From: Desulfuromonadales bacterium
Lineage (GTDB): Bacteria; Desulfobacterota; Desulfuromonadia; Desulfuromonadales; JACZKF01
Reading direction: 5' to 3'
DNA: 51,085 nucleotides
Assembly (NCBI GenBank): GCA_029289095.1
Contig: JARFUG010000017.1
Span: 1 to 51,085, forward strand
In this document: piece after piece, positions 23,409-32,442 of the stretch
Position numbering within the stretch: position 1 is the stretch's first letter
Layout: each line of letters starts with the position of its first letter
Program-made: the position numbers and the translations under genes
The notes under the pieces: generated by a model
The model's input: only the letters and a program-made list of their open reading frames with translations
What the model was told of the DNA's origin: nothing
Database searches by the model: none

Positions 23409-26087
23409 TCAATCTGCGGAGCGGCGGGCGATCTTCCTCTCATCCCTGCTTCGGCTGAGGAACCGTCGGCGAACCAGCGCGATCTCTTCCTGCCGGGTCA
23501 GGACTTTTCCATTGAGGCGCGCATCGAGAAGGGCCGTGAAGATCTTCCTGTAGAGAGGACCGGGAGGAAGACCGAGATCCTTGAGGTCGTCCCCTGTAAG
23601 GAGATGGGACGTTCCGCGCAGATGAGTGAAAAAGCGTGACAGCCAGCGGCGCACCTCTTCGTCGCCGGCGGCGGCCATCAGATAGAGAATGACCTCCGTG
23701 GGGAGAGGATCAAGGGCGTGGTAGAGATCGCTGTTGCGGGGTGGCTTGTGACGGACCCGACGACGTTCCAGGCTCTGCAGGAGGGCGTGGGCGTCCTCGC
23801 GGGTATCGGTCAGAACACTTCGCACCCTGGGAGGGATATCGAGGCGCGTGCAGATCCCCACCATGGCGTCGCGATCGAGGTCGGCCGCGAGGCAGAGGAG
23901 ATAGACGAGCCACTTGCGGATCTCCTCCCCGGTGTAAAGGAGCTCGTACCAGTGCAGGACGCGTCCCGCCCTCTCGAAATATGGTTTGACCCGTCTGCGC
24001 GTCGTGAGCGCCGGGTGGATGTATTTGAGCAGATCGAGGTCTTCGAGACGCAGCACGGCCGGCAGAGGATTGGCCTCGCAGAGAATGATCGTGAGTTCAT
24101 TGAGGACCCGGCTTCCTCCTACCTTTTCAATGAGACCGAGGCGCACGGCGCTTCGAAGCAGGTGCTCGGTATGGCGACCGAGATGAAAGCCCAGGCGCTG
24201 CTCGAAACGGATGCCGCGAAAGACGCGCGTCGGATCTTCGACGAAACTCAAATTGTGCAGAACGCGAACGGCTCTGTCCTTGAGGTCGCGCTGGGCGCCG
24301 AAATGGTCGATCAGCTCGCCGCGCCACTTGCCGTTCAGGGCGACGGCCAGCGTATTGATGGTGAAATCGCGCCGGTAGAGATCGAGCTTAATTGAGGCGT
24401 GCTCGACGGTGGGAAGCGCGGCAGGGGCGACGTAATACTCCATGCGGGTGGAGGCGACGTCGACCTTGAAGCCGTCGGAAAAAATGATGACGGCGGTGCC
24501 GAACTTGCGGTGGGTGCGGATGCGGCATTGTCGCGAGCGGGCATAGGCGGCTGCAAAAGCGATCCCGTCTCCCTCGACGACGATGTCGATGTCGAGGTTC
24601 TCCTTGCGCAGCAGCAGGTCGCGGACGAAGCCGCCGACGGCAAATACGCTCACCCCCAGGCGGTCGCCGGTCTCTCCCATCTCCATGAGCATTTCATAAA
24701 TGCCGGCAGGGAGCTTGTCCTTGAGCAGACGGGTGATGTTGCGGCGCTTCAGCCCGGGGGCATCTCCCTCCATGAGGCGCGATGTGGCAAGATCTCGCCC
24801 CCCCGTGACCATATAACGCAGAAGATCGGTGCGGGTCACGGCGCCGACAAGGTGATCGTTTTCGATCACCGGCACGAAGCGCTGGGTTCCTTCAAGGACG
24901 AGTTCGCGCAGCGTTTCGATCGGCGTATCGGGGTCGACGGTGACGAACTCGCGACTCATGAATTCCTCGACCCCCACGTCCTCGAGGCCGTGATGCGCAG
25001 CCTTGTCCACTACCTGACGGGTGACGAGCCCGGCGATGCGATCTCCCTGCATCACGGGGAGGGCGTTGACGTTGTAGCGGTTGAGGAAATCCCGGACGGC
25101 GCGGATCGACTCCCCGATCTCGACCGTCTTGACCGGAAAGGACATGAGATGCCGCGCCCCCTTTTGCGGCTGGACATGCTGGGCCATGACCAGCGGGAGC
25201 TGTTCGAGGACTTCGACGAGCGTCCGGTCGCGCACAGCGCCGGCGGCAGCGAAGCTGTGGCCGCCGCCGCCGAATTCGGAGAGGATCTCCCCGACGTGCA
25301 CTTCGGGAATGCGCGAACGGGCGACCATGAAGACCCGCCCCCCCATCCGGGCAACCACGATCAGCGCATCGAGGTTCTCCATGTCGCGCAGCTTGTGGGC
25401 GAGGACCGCCAGATCCCCAATGAAATGATCCGCCGTTGCGTGTGCAACCGAGACTTCAACGCCGCCGAAAGTGTACACCGCCCGGTTCTCGATGAGCTGA
25501 TGAAGAAGAGCGATCTGCTCGGGAGTCAACTCCTGGACGAGGTAGTCGGCCACCGAATTGAGCCGCGCTCCGCGCGAAAGGAGAAAGGCCGCGGCCTCGT
25601 AATCGCGCACAGTGGTCGAACTGAAGAGGAGGTTGCCGGTATCTTCGTACAGACCGAGCATCATGATCGTCGCCTCCTCGGCGTTCGGCTCGATCCCCCG
25701 CTCCATGAAGAGGTGCGACAGAACCGTGACTGTCGAACCGACCGGCTCGAAGTATTCGACGCTGGCCTGCAGATCCCCCTCGGATGGAGGGTGATGGTCG
25801 TAGATGTGGATCTCGACTCCGGGCCTTCGGGCCACCTCCCCGAAAGGACCGATCCGCTCAGCCTGACGCACATCGACCAGGATCAGGCGCTCGACGGCCT
25901 CCAGGTCGATGTCCTTGGGGCGGCTGAAATCCTTCGGATCGGCTCCGCCGCGCTGGAAGAACTCCCGCAGGCTTCGCTCCTGGGCTCCGGCAAAGGCCAT
26001 GAGCGCTTGCGGATAGAGCCTTTTCGCCGCCACCATCGCACCGAGGCAGTCGAAATCGGCATTGATGTGGGTCGTTATAAGGTCCAT
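23409..26087 (-). CDS. DHH-CBS-tRNA nucleotidyltransferase fusion protein
   Basis: An 892-residue multidomain protein. Residues 1-150 are a DHH phosphoesterase (HINADFDCLG with D11 and D13; YDHHPP at 96-101). About 200-300 are DHHA1 with GGGGHSFAAA (273-282). Two CBS domains lie at about 315-365 and 375-425. The poly(A) polymerase/CCA-adding head starts near 465, with GGFVRDLLLRKENLDIDIVV (metal Asp499 and Asp501), followed by the helical RNA-binding part. It could both degrade short RNA or dinucleotides and add A or CCA to tRNA 3' ends. Both roles are family-level knowledge; coupling is inference. No Shine-Dalgarno is seen: the ATG is preceded by pyrimidine-rich heptad repeats. Confidence 0.92.
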   Translation of the reverse strand: MDLITTHINADFDCLGAMVAAKRLYPQALMAFAGAQERSLREFFQRGGADPKDFSRPKDIDLEAVERLILVDVRQAERIGPFGEVARRPGVEIHIYDHHPPSEGDLQASVEYFEPVGSTVTVLSHLFMERGIEPNAEEATIMMLGLYEDTGNLLFSSTTVRDYEAAAFLLSRGARLNSVADYLVQELTPEQIALLHQLIENRAVYTFGGVEVSVAHATADHFIGDLAVLAHKLRDMENLDALIVVARMGGRVFMVARSRIPEVHVGEILSEFGGGGHSFAAAGAVRDRTLVEVLEQLPLVMAQHVQPQKGARHLMSFPVKTVEIGESIRAVRDFLNRYNVNALPVMQGDRIAGLVTRQVVDKAAHHGLEDVGVEEFMSREFVTVDPDTPIETLRELVLEGTQRFVPVIENDHLVGAVTRTDLLRYMVTGGRDLATSRLMEGDAPGLKRRNITRLLKDKLPAGIYEMLMEMGETGDRLGVSVFAVGGFVRDLLLRKENLDIDIVVEGDGIAFAAAYARSRQCRIRTHRKFGTAVIIFSDGFKVDVASTRMEYYVAPAALPTVEHASIKLDLYRRDFTINTLAVALNGKWRGELIDHFGAQRDLKDRAVRVLHNLSFVEDPTRVFRGIRFEQRLGFHLGRHTEHLLRSAVRLGLIEKVGGSRVLNELTIILCEANPLPAVLRLEDLDLLKYIHPALTTRRRVKPYFERAGRVLHWYELLYTGEEIRKWLVYLLCLAADLDRDAMVGICTRLDIPPRVRSVLTDTREDAHALLQSLERRRVRHKPPRNSDLYHALDPLPTEVILYLMAAAGDEEVRRWLSRFFTHLRGTSHLLTGDDLKDLGLPPGPLYRKIFTALLDARLNGKVLTRQEEIALVRRRFLSRSRDERKIARRSAD

Positions 26088-26088
26088 A

Positions 26089-26160
26089 AGCGTAAGGAGT
26101 AAGGCGTGAGGAGTGAGGAGAAAAGGCGTTTACGCCTCACACCTCACTCCTCACGCCTCA
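26089..26160. repeat. Two-armed heptad repeat forming a perfect 17-bp palindrome
   Basis: A purine arm of heptads (GTAAGGA, GTAAGGC, GTGAGGA, GTGAGGA) is followed by a pyrimidine arm (CGCCTCA, CACCTCA, CTCCTCA, CGCCTCA). Positions 26102-26118 and 26142-26158 are perfect inverted copies, and a small inner hairpin (AGGCG / CGCCT) sits between them. It overlaps the pyrD stop and ends at the start codon of the DHH fusion gene, replacing its ribosome site. It could act as a transcript hairpin. Confidence 0.92.
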
Positions 26161-27090
26161 CAGCTCCAGACTCCCGATCAACTCGCGGATATCCTCGATC
26201 CCCTCTTCGACGAGGAATTTCTCAAGCCCCGCAATGATGTCGGCCATGGCGCTCGGGTCGACAAAGTTCGCCGTTCCGACCTGAACAGCGCTGGCGCCGA
26301 CGATAAGGAATTCGAGTGCGTCGGCGGCTTCGACGATCCCCCCGATGCCGATGACGGGAACCTTTACCGCCTGGACGACCTGGTGCACCATGCGCACGGC
26401 GATGGGACGGATGGCCGGCCCGGAGAGTCCTCCAGTGCGGTTGGCGAGACGAGGGCGCCGGGTGCGCACATCGACGGCCATGCCGGTGATGGTGTTGATG
26501 CAACTGATAGCGTCGGCGCCCGCCTCTTCGACAGCGCGCGCGACGACGGCGATGTCGGTGACGTTGGGGGTCAGTTTGGCGATCAGCGGCTTTTTCAGGT
26601 ATTTGCGCACATGGGCTACGACTTCGTGGGCGCAGACCGGATCGGTGCCGAAGACGATTCCCCCCTGCTTGACGTTGGGGCACGAGATGTTGAGCTCCAC
26701 CCCTGCGATTTCAGGAATGTCCGAGAGCCGCTGCGCAACCTCGCCGTACTCCTCGAGAGTATTGCCGAAGAAGTTGATTATGACGGGTGTGTTGACCTCG
26801 CGCAAAAAAGGAAGCTTGTATTCGATGAAGCCGTCGATTCCCACATTCTGCAACCCGATGGCATTGAGCATGCCGCTCGTCGTCTCGGCAATGCGAGGCG
26901 TCGGATTCCCAGCCTTTGGCTTGAGGGAGAGTCCCTTGGTGACGATGGCGCCCAGGCCCTCCAGGTCGAGATAGCCGGCATATTCCTCCCCGTATCCGAA
27001 AGTTCCCGAGGCGGGCATGACGGGGTTCTTCATTTTGATTCCAGCGATCTCCACGGCCAGACTCGGCCTTTTTTTCCGGCTATCCATCAT
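26158..27090 (-). CDS. pyrD: Dihydroorotate dehydrogenase, class 1B catalytic subunit
   Basis: A 310-residue FMN enzyme oxidising dihydroorotate to orotate in pyrimidine synthesis. It shows [43 protein letters not shown] with the class-1 catalytic Cys, and [19 protein letters not shown]. The adjacent pyrK shows this is the NAD-dependent 1B heterotetramer. The start is taken at the ATG overlapping the pyrK stop (ATGA); six further upstream codons are possible. The stop codon lies inside the heptad palindrome. Confidence 0.95.
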   Translation of the reverse strand: MMDSRKKRPSLAVEIAGIKMKNPVMPASGTFGYGEEYAGYLDLEGLGAIVTKGLSLKPKAGNPTPRIAETTSGMLNAIGLQNVGIDGFIEYKLPFLREVNTPVIINFFGNTLEEYGEVAQRLSDIPEIAGVELNISCPNVKQGGIVFGTDPVCAHEVVAHVRKYLKKPLIAKLTPNVTDIAVVARAVEEAGADAISCINTITGMAVDVRTRRPRLANRTGGLSGPAIRPIAVRMVHQVVQAVKVPVIGIGGIVEAADALEFLIVGASAVQVGTANFVDPSAMADIIAGLEKFLVEEGIEDIRELIGSLEL

Positions 27091-27944
27091 GATTTGCACC
27101 CTTCGCAATAACCGTTTTCCTCACCCAGACGGCTCCAGTCGAGTTGCTCGGCCCGGAAGACCGGCCCTTCCTTGCACGTGCACAGGTATCGGGGCGTCTG
27201 GTCGCTGTGCCCCGCCCCCTTGACGACGCAGCCGAGACACGCCCCGACGCCGCAGGCCATGAGCGCTTCGAGAGAGACCTGAAGCCCGACGCCGCGAGAG
27301 GCGCAGATCTGGTAGACCGCTTCGATCATCGGCATCGGCCCACAGGCGTAGACCGTGGCAGCGGGGGAGTTTTCCAACGCCCGCACAAGCGCCTCCGTCA
27401 CGAACCCCTCCTCGCCGAGGCTGCCGTCATCGGTCGAGACGTACGTCTTCACCCCGAGGCGTTCGAACTCGGTCACGGCGAGAATATCGTCCCGGGTGCG
27501 CCCTCCCATCAGAAGACGCACGGGCGAAGTGCGCATCAGCTCCTCGGCGAGCATGTAGAGGGGGACGAGACCGATGCCTCCTCCGACAAGGATCTTTTCC
27601 TCTCCGGGTTGACCGGCATCGAACCCTCGGCCCAGAGGGCCGAGAACTTCAACGCGGTCCCCCTGATGGAGTTCCTGCATCACCGAGGTCCCCCGCCCCA
27701 CGACCTTGTAGAGGATCTCCAAGTACTCCTTTGGAGGCTGCCCTTCGCAATCGGGGGGGAGATGCCCGATGCGAAAAATTCCAAAGGGGCGTCGCAGCAG
27801 TGAAGGATGGGACATCCGGCTGCGGAACATGATGAACTGCCCCGGCCTGGCCATCGCTCCGAATCCCGGGGCCAGGATCCGCATCCGGTAATACCCGGGC
27901 GATAGCTCCTGGTTGGAAAGGATGATTGTCTTGAAATTTTTCAT
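27087..27944 (-). CDS. pyrK: Dihydroorotate dehydrogenase electron transfer subunit
   Basis: A 285-residue FAD and 2Fe-2S protein that passes electrons from PyrD to NAD. It has a ferredoxin-reductase-like FAD domain (PGQFIMFRS), an NAD-binding domain ([31 protein letters not shown]) and the C-terminal cluster motif [12 protein letters not shown] with a distal Cys in YLCTCKEGP. The start MKNFKTIIL follows a GAGAGAGAG stretch. A longer frame reaching 28130 would translate the CCCCCTTT repeat and is rejected. Its stop overlaps the pyrD start. Confidence 0.95.
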   Translation of the reverse strand: MKNFKTIILSNQELSPGYYRMRILAPGFGAMARPGQFIMFRSRMSHPSLLRRPFGIFRIGHLPPDCEGQPPKEYLEILYKVVGRGTSVMQELHQGDRVEVLGPLGRGFDAGQPGEEKILVGGGIGLVPLYMLAEELMRTSPVRLLMGGRTRDDILAVTEFERLGVKTYVSTDDGSLGEEGFVTEALVRALENSPAATVYACGPMPMIEAVYQICASRGVGLQVSLEALMACGVGACLGCVVKGAGHSDQTPRYLCTCKEGPVFRAEQLDWSRLGEENGYCEGCKS

Positions 27945-28031
27945 CTTCTCTCTCTCTTCGATGATGAAATCAGTTTTTTCTGCATTCGCAAAAAGCCTTG
28001 TGATTAGCACCAATCTTCCGCAACAGCCAAG

Positions 28032-28108
28032 TCCCCCTTTAGCAAAGGGGGATTTGCCTGAGATCGCCGCAAGAAAATCCCCCCTACCCCCCTTTTTCAA
28101 AGGGGGGT
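28032..28108. repeat. Dispersed palindromic repeat (CCCCCTTT...AAAGGGGG type), two units
   Basis: Unit one is TCCCCCTTT-AGC-AAAGGGGGA, with perfect 9-bp arms. Unit two is ACCCCCCTTT-TTC-AAAGGGGGGT, with perfect 10-bp arms. They are joined by about 33 bp and AATCCCCCCT. Elements of this type are common intergenic repeats in many bacteria. Here the second unit runs into the rimI coding end. Confidence 0.92.
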
Positions 28109-28599
28109 ATGCCTTCGGAGTTGAGGACATACTCCATCAGCAGAGCATCCTCCCCGTCGGCATAATAGCGCGGCCTGCGCCCAGTCGTTTCGAAACCGAA
28201 GGCGCGATAAAGGGCAATGGCGGCTTCGTTGCTGAGGCGCACCTCGAGAAAGACCCGCGCGATTCCTTCCTGCCGCCCGCGCGCCAGAGCGCTCTCGAGC
28301 AGCGATCGGGCGACTCCCCGGCGGCGCATCTGTGGATCTGTAACGACGTTGTGTATGTGCAGCTCGTCTCCGACAGTCCATGTGCACAGGTAACCGGCCA
28401 GACGGTCCCCTCGCCACAGCAGGTCGATCCGCGACAGGGGATTTGCGAGCTCCCGGAGAAAAAGCTCGGCCGACCACGGCTGAAGCTGGCAACGGCTCTC
28501 GAGCGCCATCACCTGTTCAAGATCTGCGCCGGACATGCGGGCGACCCTGGAGCCGGAGGGGCAAGTATCTGTTTTTAAATGATGTTCGTCAGAGATCAT
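28084..28599 (-). CDS. rimI: Ribosomal-protein-alanine N-acetyltransferase
   Basis: A 171-residue GNAT acetyltransferase predicted to acetylate the N-terminal Ala of ribosomal protein S18. It has ELHIHNVVTDPQMRRRGVAR with the acetyl-CoA loop QMRRRGVA, FLEVRLSNEAAIALYRAFGF and RPRYYADGEDALLMEYVL. The last residues after YVLNSE (GIPPFEKGG) and the stop are encoded by the palindromic repeat, so the C-terminus is not native to the family. The start is uncertain: the first ATG has no ribosome site, and the Met at codon 22 would trim a conserved strand. Confidence 0.9.
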   Translation of the reverse strand: MISDEHHLKTDTCPSGSRVARMSGADLEQVMALESRCQLQPWSAELFLRELANPLSRIDLLWRGDRLAGYLCTWTVGDELHIHNVVTDPQMRRRGVARSLLESALARGRQEGIARVFLEVRLSNEAAIALYRAFGFETTGRRPRYYADGEDALLMEYVLNSEGIPPFEKGG

Positions 28600-28729
28600 T
28601 GAACTCGAAACACGGTGAAATCAACTTGCTCAAGCGGCCCATCATCATATTTCACCCCCTCCCCCCTGTAAAGAAATTAATGCTGCATCTGCGCCTTCGG
28701 AATCCCCCTCCACTGCGGGGAGTTTAACA

Positions 28730-28758
28730 TTGACAAGAGCCGGGTCGTGATTTAATAA
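28730..28758 (+). promoter_or_regulatory. Sigma-70-type promoter for purM-purN
   Basis: A perfect -35 TTGACA is followed after 17 bp by TAATAA within an AT-rich TTTAATAAT, 42 bp before the purM start. The 200-bp gap from the divergent rimI holds no other clear feature. Confidence 0.6.
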
Positions 28759-28799
28759 TGAGCTTCTTTTTGCCGCTGAAAACATAGGAGTCCGCGCCC

Positions 28800-29849
28800 T
28801 TGAGCACCAAAGATAGAGTGACCTACAAGGATGCCGGCGTCGATATCGATGCCGGCAATCGTTTTGTGCAGATGATCAAACCGCTGGTCAAAGCGACCTC
28901 CCGTCCCGAAGTTCTGACCGACATCGGAGGCTTCGGCGGGCTCTTTTCGCTTAATGCCGGCAAGTATGAGAAGCCGACCCTGGTCGCTTCCACCGACGGC
29001 GTCGGCACCAAGCTCAAAATCGCTTTTCTGATGGACAAGCACGACACCGTGGGGATCGATCTCGTCGCCATGTGCGTCAACGATATCGTCGTCCAGGGGG
29101 CCGAGCCCCTCTTCTTCCTGGACTATCTCGCCACAGGCAAACTGGCGCCCGAAAAAGCGGTGGAGATCGTCAAAGGGATCTCGGAGGGATGCGTGCAGGC
29201 GGGCTGCGCCCTGATCGGCGGAGAAACGGCCGAGATGCCCGGTTTTTACGGCGAAGGCGAATACGACCTGGCCGGCTTTACCGTCGGCGTGGTTGACAAC
29301 GCCCGCATCATCGATGGCTCCACCATCACCGTCGGGGACAAGGTCATCGGCATCGCTTCGAGCGGACTGCACTCCAATGGATACTCCCTCGCCCGCAAAG
29401 TCTTTTTCGACACGATGGGCCTGTCCGTCGATTCCCGGCTTGATGCTCTCGAGGGGACCCTCGGCGAAGAGCTCCTCACCCCCACGCGCATCTACGTAAA
29501 GGCCATCCTGAATCTCCTTCGAGATTTTCAGATCAAGGGTATCGCCCACATTACCGGCGGCGGGATCGTGGAGAACGTCCCGCGGGTTCTCCCTCGTCAC
29601 TGCCGGGCCGTCATCCAAAAGGACAGTTGGCCCAAACCTCCCATTTTCGAACTTCTGCGCGAAGGTGGAAACATCGACATGCTGGAGATGTACCGCACCT
29701 TCAATTATGGGATCGGCATGGCGCTGGTGGTTCCGGAGAGCGAGGTCGACGAGGTCATGGTCCGGCTGTCGGGACTCAAGGAAGAGGCCTATCTCATCGG
29801 GGAAATCGCCAAATGCCCCGAGTGCAGCGAGCAGGTGGAACTCATCTGA
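28800..29849 (+). CDS. purM: Phosphoribosylformylglycinamidine cyclo-ligase, TTG start
   Basis: A 349-residue enzyme that closes the imidazole ring in purine synthesis (FGAM to AIR, using ATP). The signature [20 protein letters not shown] binds ATP-Mg; [31 protein letters not shown] and [15 protein letters not shown] follow. The start is TTG with TAGGAG nine bases upstream; no nearby ATG gives the conserved N-terminus [12 protein letters not shown]. It is the first gene of a plus-strand run with purN. Confidence 0.96.
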   Translation: MSTKDRVTYKDAGVDIDAGNRFVQMIKPLVKATSRPEVLTDIGGFGGLFSLNAGKYEKPTLVASTDGVGTKLKIAFLMDKHDTVGIDLVAMCVNDIVVQGAEPLFFLDYLATGKLAPEKAVEIVKGISEGCVQAGCALIGGETAEMPGFYGEGEYDLAGFTVGVVDNARIIDGSTITVGDKVIGIASSGLHSNGYSLARKVFFDTMGLSVDSRLDALEGTLGEELLTPTRIYVKAILNLLRDFQIKGIAHITGGGIVENVPRVLPRHCRAVIQKDSWPKPPIFELLREGGNIDMLEMYRTFNYGIGMALVVPESEVDEVMVRLSGLKEEAYLIGEIAKCPECSEQVELI

Positions 29850-29944
29850 AGGGCACGCAAGAACGGTTCATCTGTCGGGGAGTGGAGAGCGTCTTCACTC
29901 CCCGCCCTGTTTCATCGTTGAATTTACGCATCGTGGAGGTGGCC

Positions 29945-30607
29945 GTGAGTCGCAAGCTGCGTCTTGGAGTTCTGGTTTCCGGCGGGGGGACAAATCTTCA
30001 GTCGATCATTGATCGTTGTCGGGACGGCTCCATCGATGCCGAAATCGCCCTCGTCCTCACCAACAATCCCCAGGCTGGGGCGCTGGAGCGGTGTCGCAGG
30101 GCCGACATTCCCTTTCTAACCATCGACCACCGCCGCTACGCCAGCCGGGAGGAGTTCGATGCCCAAATGGTCGCCGCTCTGCGAAAGGCCGAGGTCGACC
30201 TGGTCGTTCTGGCCGGATTCATGCGCCTGATTTCGAGCGTTCTCCTCGATGCCTTTCCGGGCTCCATCATGAATATTCACCCCGCTCTGCTCCCTGCCTT
30301 TCCGGGGCTGCACGTCCAGAAAAAAGCCATCGAATACGGAGTGCGTTTCTCCGGCTGCACTGTTCATTTCGTCGATGCCGGACTGGACACCGGCCCGATC
30401 ATCATACAGGCGGTCGTTCCGGTCCTCGACTCCGATAACGAAGCGACACTTTCGGCCCGCATCCTGGAGCAGGAGCATCGCATCTACCCCCGCGCCATCC
30501 AGCTCTTTGCTGAAGGAAGGCTGCGCATCGAAGGGCGGCGTGTTCTTATCGATCCTCCGTTGACTCCGTCCGAGGCCGCTCTCGTCCATCCTCCCCTGGA
30601 CGGCTGA
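29945..30607 (+). CDS. purN: Phosphoribosylglycinamide formyltransferase, GTG start
   Basis: A 220-residue folate enzyme transferring formyl from 10-formyl-THF to GAR. It has LRLGVLVSGGGTNLQSII, LAGFMRLIS, NIHPALLPAFPG with the catalytic Asn and His, and the folate/catalytic Asp region VDAGLDTGPI. The start is a GTG with GGAGGTGGCC upstream; a longer frame reaching 29627 would overlap purM by over 200 bp. It is separated from purM by 95 bp without visible features. Confidence 0.95.
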   Translation: MSRKLRLGVLVSGGGTNLQSIIDRCRDGSIDAEIALVLTNNPQAGALERCRRADIPFLTIDHRRYASREEFDAQMVAALRKAEVDLVVLAGFMRLISSVLLDAFPGSIMNIHPALLPAFPGLHVQKKAIEYGVRFSGCTVHFVDAGLDTGPIIIQAVVPVLDSDNEATLSARILEQEHRIYPRAIQLFAEGRLRIEGRRVLIDPPLTPSEAALVHPPLDG

Positions 30608-30622
30608 ACCGGAGAGAGCGCC

Positions 30623-31087
30623 ATGGAACATCGATCAGGGCCTCGACCCATTCTGGTCAGCGCCTGTCTCCTCGGGCTCAAGACCCGATATGACGGAGCG
30701 ACCAAGACAAGTGCCGCCGCCCTTGAGTATCTTCGTCGCGAGCAGGCCGTTCCGATCCCGGTCTGCCCGGAACAGCTTGCCGGACTCCCCACGCCGCGTC
30801 CCGCCTCCTGTTTCGCTCAGGGAGACGGCGATGCGGTGCTCGACGGAACGGGCAAGGTGGTGCGAACAGACGGAACCGTCATGAACGACTTCTTCTCGAA
30901 TGGAGCGGCCGAAACCCTCAGGATCGCTCGGCTGACGGGCTGCACAGACGCTCTACTCAAGGAAAGAAGTCCGTCCTGCGGCGTTCATCAGATCTATCGC
31001 GGCAACGAAATCACAGCAGGTCGCGGCGTTACATCCGCCCTGCTCGAACGCAATGGCCTCCACATATTCAGTGAGGAGGACCTGTAA
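30623..31087 (+). CDS. DUF523 family protein
   Basis: A 154-residue protein of the DUF523 (YbbK-like) family, function unknown. Conserved Cys-containing blocks are VSACLLGLKTRYDGA, PIPVCPEQLAGLPTPR and LKERSPSCGVHQIY, which together resemble a metal or cluster site. It sits 15 bp after purN with a good ribosome site (GGAGAGAG). Coexpression with the purine genes is likely but need not mean a purine role. Confidence 0.88.
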   Translation: MEHRSGPRPILVSACLLGLKTRYDGATKTSAAALEYLRREQAVPIPVCPEQLAGLPTPRPASCFAQGDGDAVLDGTGKVVRTDGTVMNDFFSNGAAETLRIARLTGCTDALLKERSPSCGVHQIYRGNEITAGRGVTSALLERNGLHIFSEEDL

Positions 31088-31101
31088 AGGGATATTCGAA
31101 C

Positions 31102-32364
31102 GTGGCCGACCGCAACTTCAATGTCATCATTCTGGGAGACAGCCTCGCGGCCCGAGTGGCCGCCATTTCGCTGGCAAAGAAGGGCGAACGCATCCTCATG
31201 TTCACTCATTCGCACTCCCTGGCGAATCCCTGGCTCATTCTCTCCGACGCGCTGGAAGATTTTCTAGGCCGTCTCGGCGGGCGCTCCTGCCTGACCCCGC
31301 CGCTTCCGCTCCAGGTCCTCACCCCGGACACCCGCACAGAAATCCATGGACCACTTCCCCTGGCGGACGAATTGAAGCGCGAGTTTCCCTCGGGATACGC
31401 ATCCCTTCAGTCGATTCTCACCCGGCTTGAAGACCTCGGCGATCGCGTGGAAGAGAGCATCAAGGCGGCTGGCGGACTGCCGATACATGGGCTGCGAAGC
31501 CGGCTGCGCTTCCTGAGAGTCGGCTTCGCGCGCAAGATCTCGACCCGCTCCCTTAACCGCCCCTTCCAGCAACTCCTCGACGAGTGCGCCGACCCCGCAT
31601 CCCGCGAGTTCCTGCAGACCCTCATGGAAGGTCTGTCGCTGACCCCCCTCAAAGAGCTGACGGTCGGAGAAGCCGCCCTTCTGTGGCGAAGCACCGTGCA
31701 GCAAAGGTCGATCTCCACAACGGCTTTCGAAGCCTTTCTGAAACAGCGCTACGAACAGTTCCATGGAGAAACGGAAAATTTCGAAACGATCAAATCCCTT
31801 GAGCTGCAGCGCTCCGGACTCGAATCGGTATCGCTGAAGGACGGCCACCGCTGCACCGCTGATTTCTACCTGCTCGCGACGCTGGAAGCCCTTACCCTCC
31901 TTCCCCAGCAGATGCAGCCGCACACCACAGGGGCGCCGCGTACATTCGTCGCCGATCTCAACGAGAAAAAGGTCTCTTCGCTCCTCGCGCCAAGACTTAT
32001 CCTCGCGGGAAACCCCTCCCTTCGCGCCACCCTCACTGCTGCGGGGGACGGAAGACTCTGCTGCAGAACGCAGGGGCTGCATGGTGATACGCTTACGACC
32101 GAAGTCGTTCAGGAGCGTCTGCGCTCCCTCTTCCCCTTCTCCCCCCTGGAGGTCGAGATGCAGCCTGCCGGTCCGCCTCGGATCCGACAGCACAAAGACG
32201 ACTCGGCCGGCAACGTCTTTCCCGGTTGGAAGGCAAAAGTCGCCCTCAGGAAAAATCTCCTCAATATCTGTGCGCCGGTCGTACTTCCCTCCTTGGGCTC
32301 TTCTGGAGAAGTGATGCTTGGACTATCCTGCGCCAACCAGATCATTAGGGTTAAAAAACTGTAA
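31102..32364 (+). CDS. Unknown protein with degenerate FAD/NAD-binding N-terminus, GTG start
   Basis: A 420-residue protein I do not recognise. The N-terminus (FNVIILGDSLAARVAAISLA) has the beta-alpha-beta shape of a flavoprotein dinucleotide fold, but the GxGxxG is replaced by GDSLAA. Later features include LKELTVGEAALLWRSTVQQR, reminiscent of phytoene-desaturase or amine-oxidase-like folds, and LGLSCANQII near the C-terminus, where FAD oxidoreductases have a second dinucleotide contact. No signal peptide is seen. It follows the DUF523 gene by 14 bp. A diverged or cofactor-less oxidoreductase is my best guess, with low certainty. Confidence 0.7.
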   Translation: MADRNFNVIILGDSLAARVAAISLAKKGERILMFTHSHSLANPWLILSDALEDFLGRLGGRSCLTPPLPLQVLTPDTRTEIHGPLPLADELKREFPSGYASLQSILTRLEDLGDRVEESIKAAGGLPIHGLRSRLRFLRVGFARKISTRSLNRPFQQLLDECADPASREFLQTLMEGLSLTPLKELTVGEAALLWRSTVQQRSISTTAFEAFLKQRYEQFHGETENFETIKSLELQRSGLESVSLKDGHRCTADFYLLATLEALTLLPQQMQPHTTGAPRTFVADLNEKKVSSLLAPRLILAGNPSLRATLTAAGDGRLCCRTQGLHGDTLTTEVVQERLRSLFPFSPLEVEMQPAGPPRIRQHKDDSAGNVFPGWKAKVALRKNLLNICAPVVLPSLGSSGEVMLGLSCANQIIRVKKL

Positions 32365-32381
32365 ACTTCCAGATAAAACAT

Positions 32382-32410
32382 TTGCATTCCCCCCGAGGGC
32401 GTGCTAAATA
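32382..32410 (+). promoter_or_regulatory. Sigma-70-type promoter of rpmB
   Basis: -35 TTGCAT and -10 TAAATA are separated by 17 bp, ending 32 bp before the rpmB start codon, with an AT-rich stretch just upstream. It begins right after the preceding gene's stop. Confidence 0.65.
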
Positions 32411-32442
32411 TATGCGTTCTAAATTTCCAGGAGGTAATTCCG

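Noticed and set aside
24399-26102. A 567-codon open frame antisense to the DHH-CBS-CCA fusion gene
   Set aside because: Same reason: the minus-strand protein is unmistakable and the antisense translation is low in structure and His/Asp-rich, as expected for a shadow frame.
27945-28130. An N-terminal extension of PyrK
   Set aside because: The extension (PPLKKGGRGDFL and similar) is the translation of the CCCCCTTT palindromic repeat; the family start and ribosome site are at 27944.
29627-29944. A longer PurN starting inside purM
   Set aside because: The upstream part is purM sequence in another frame; GTG at 29945 has GGAGGTGG and the family's N-terminus.
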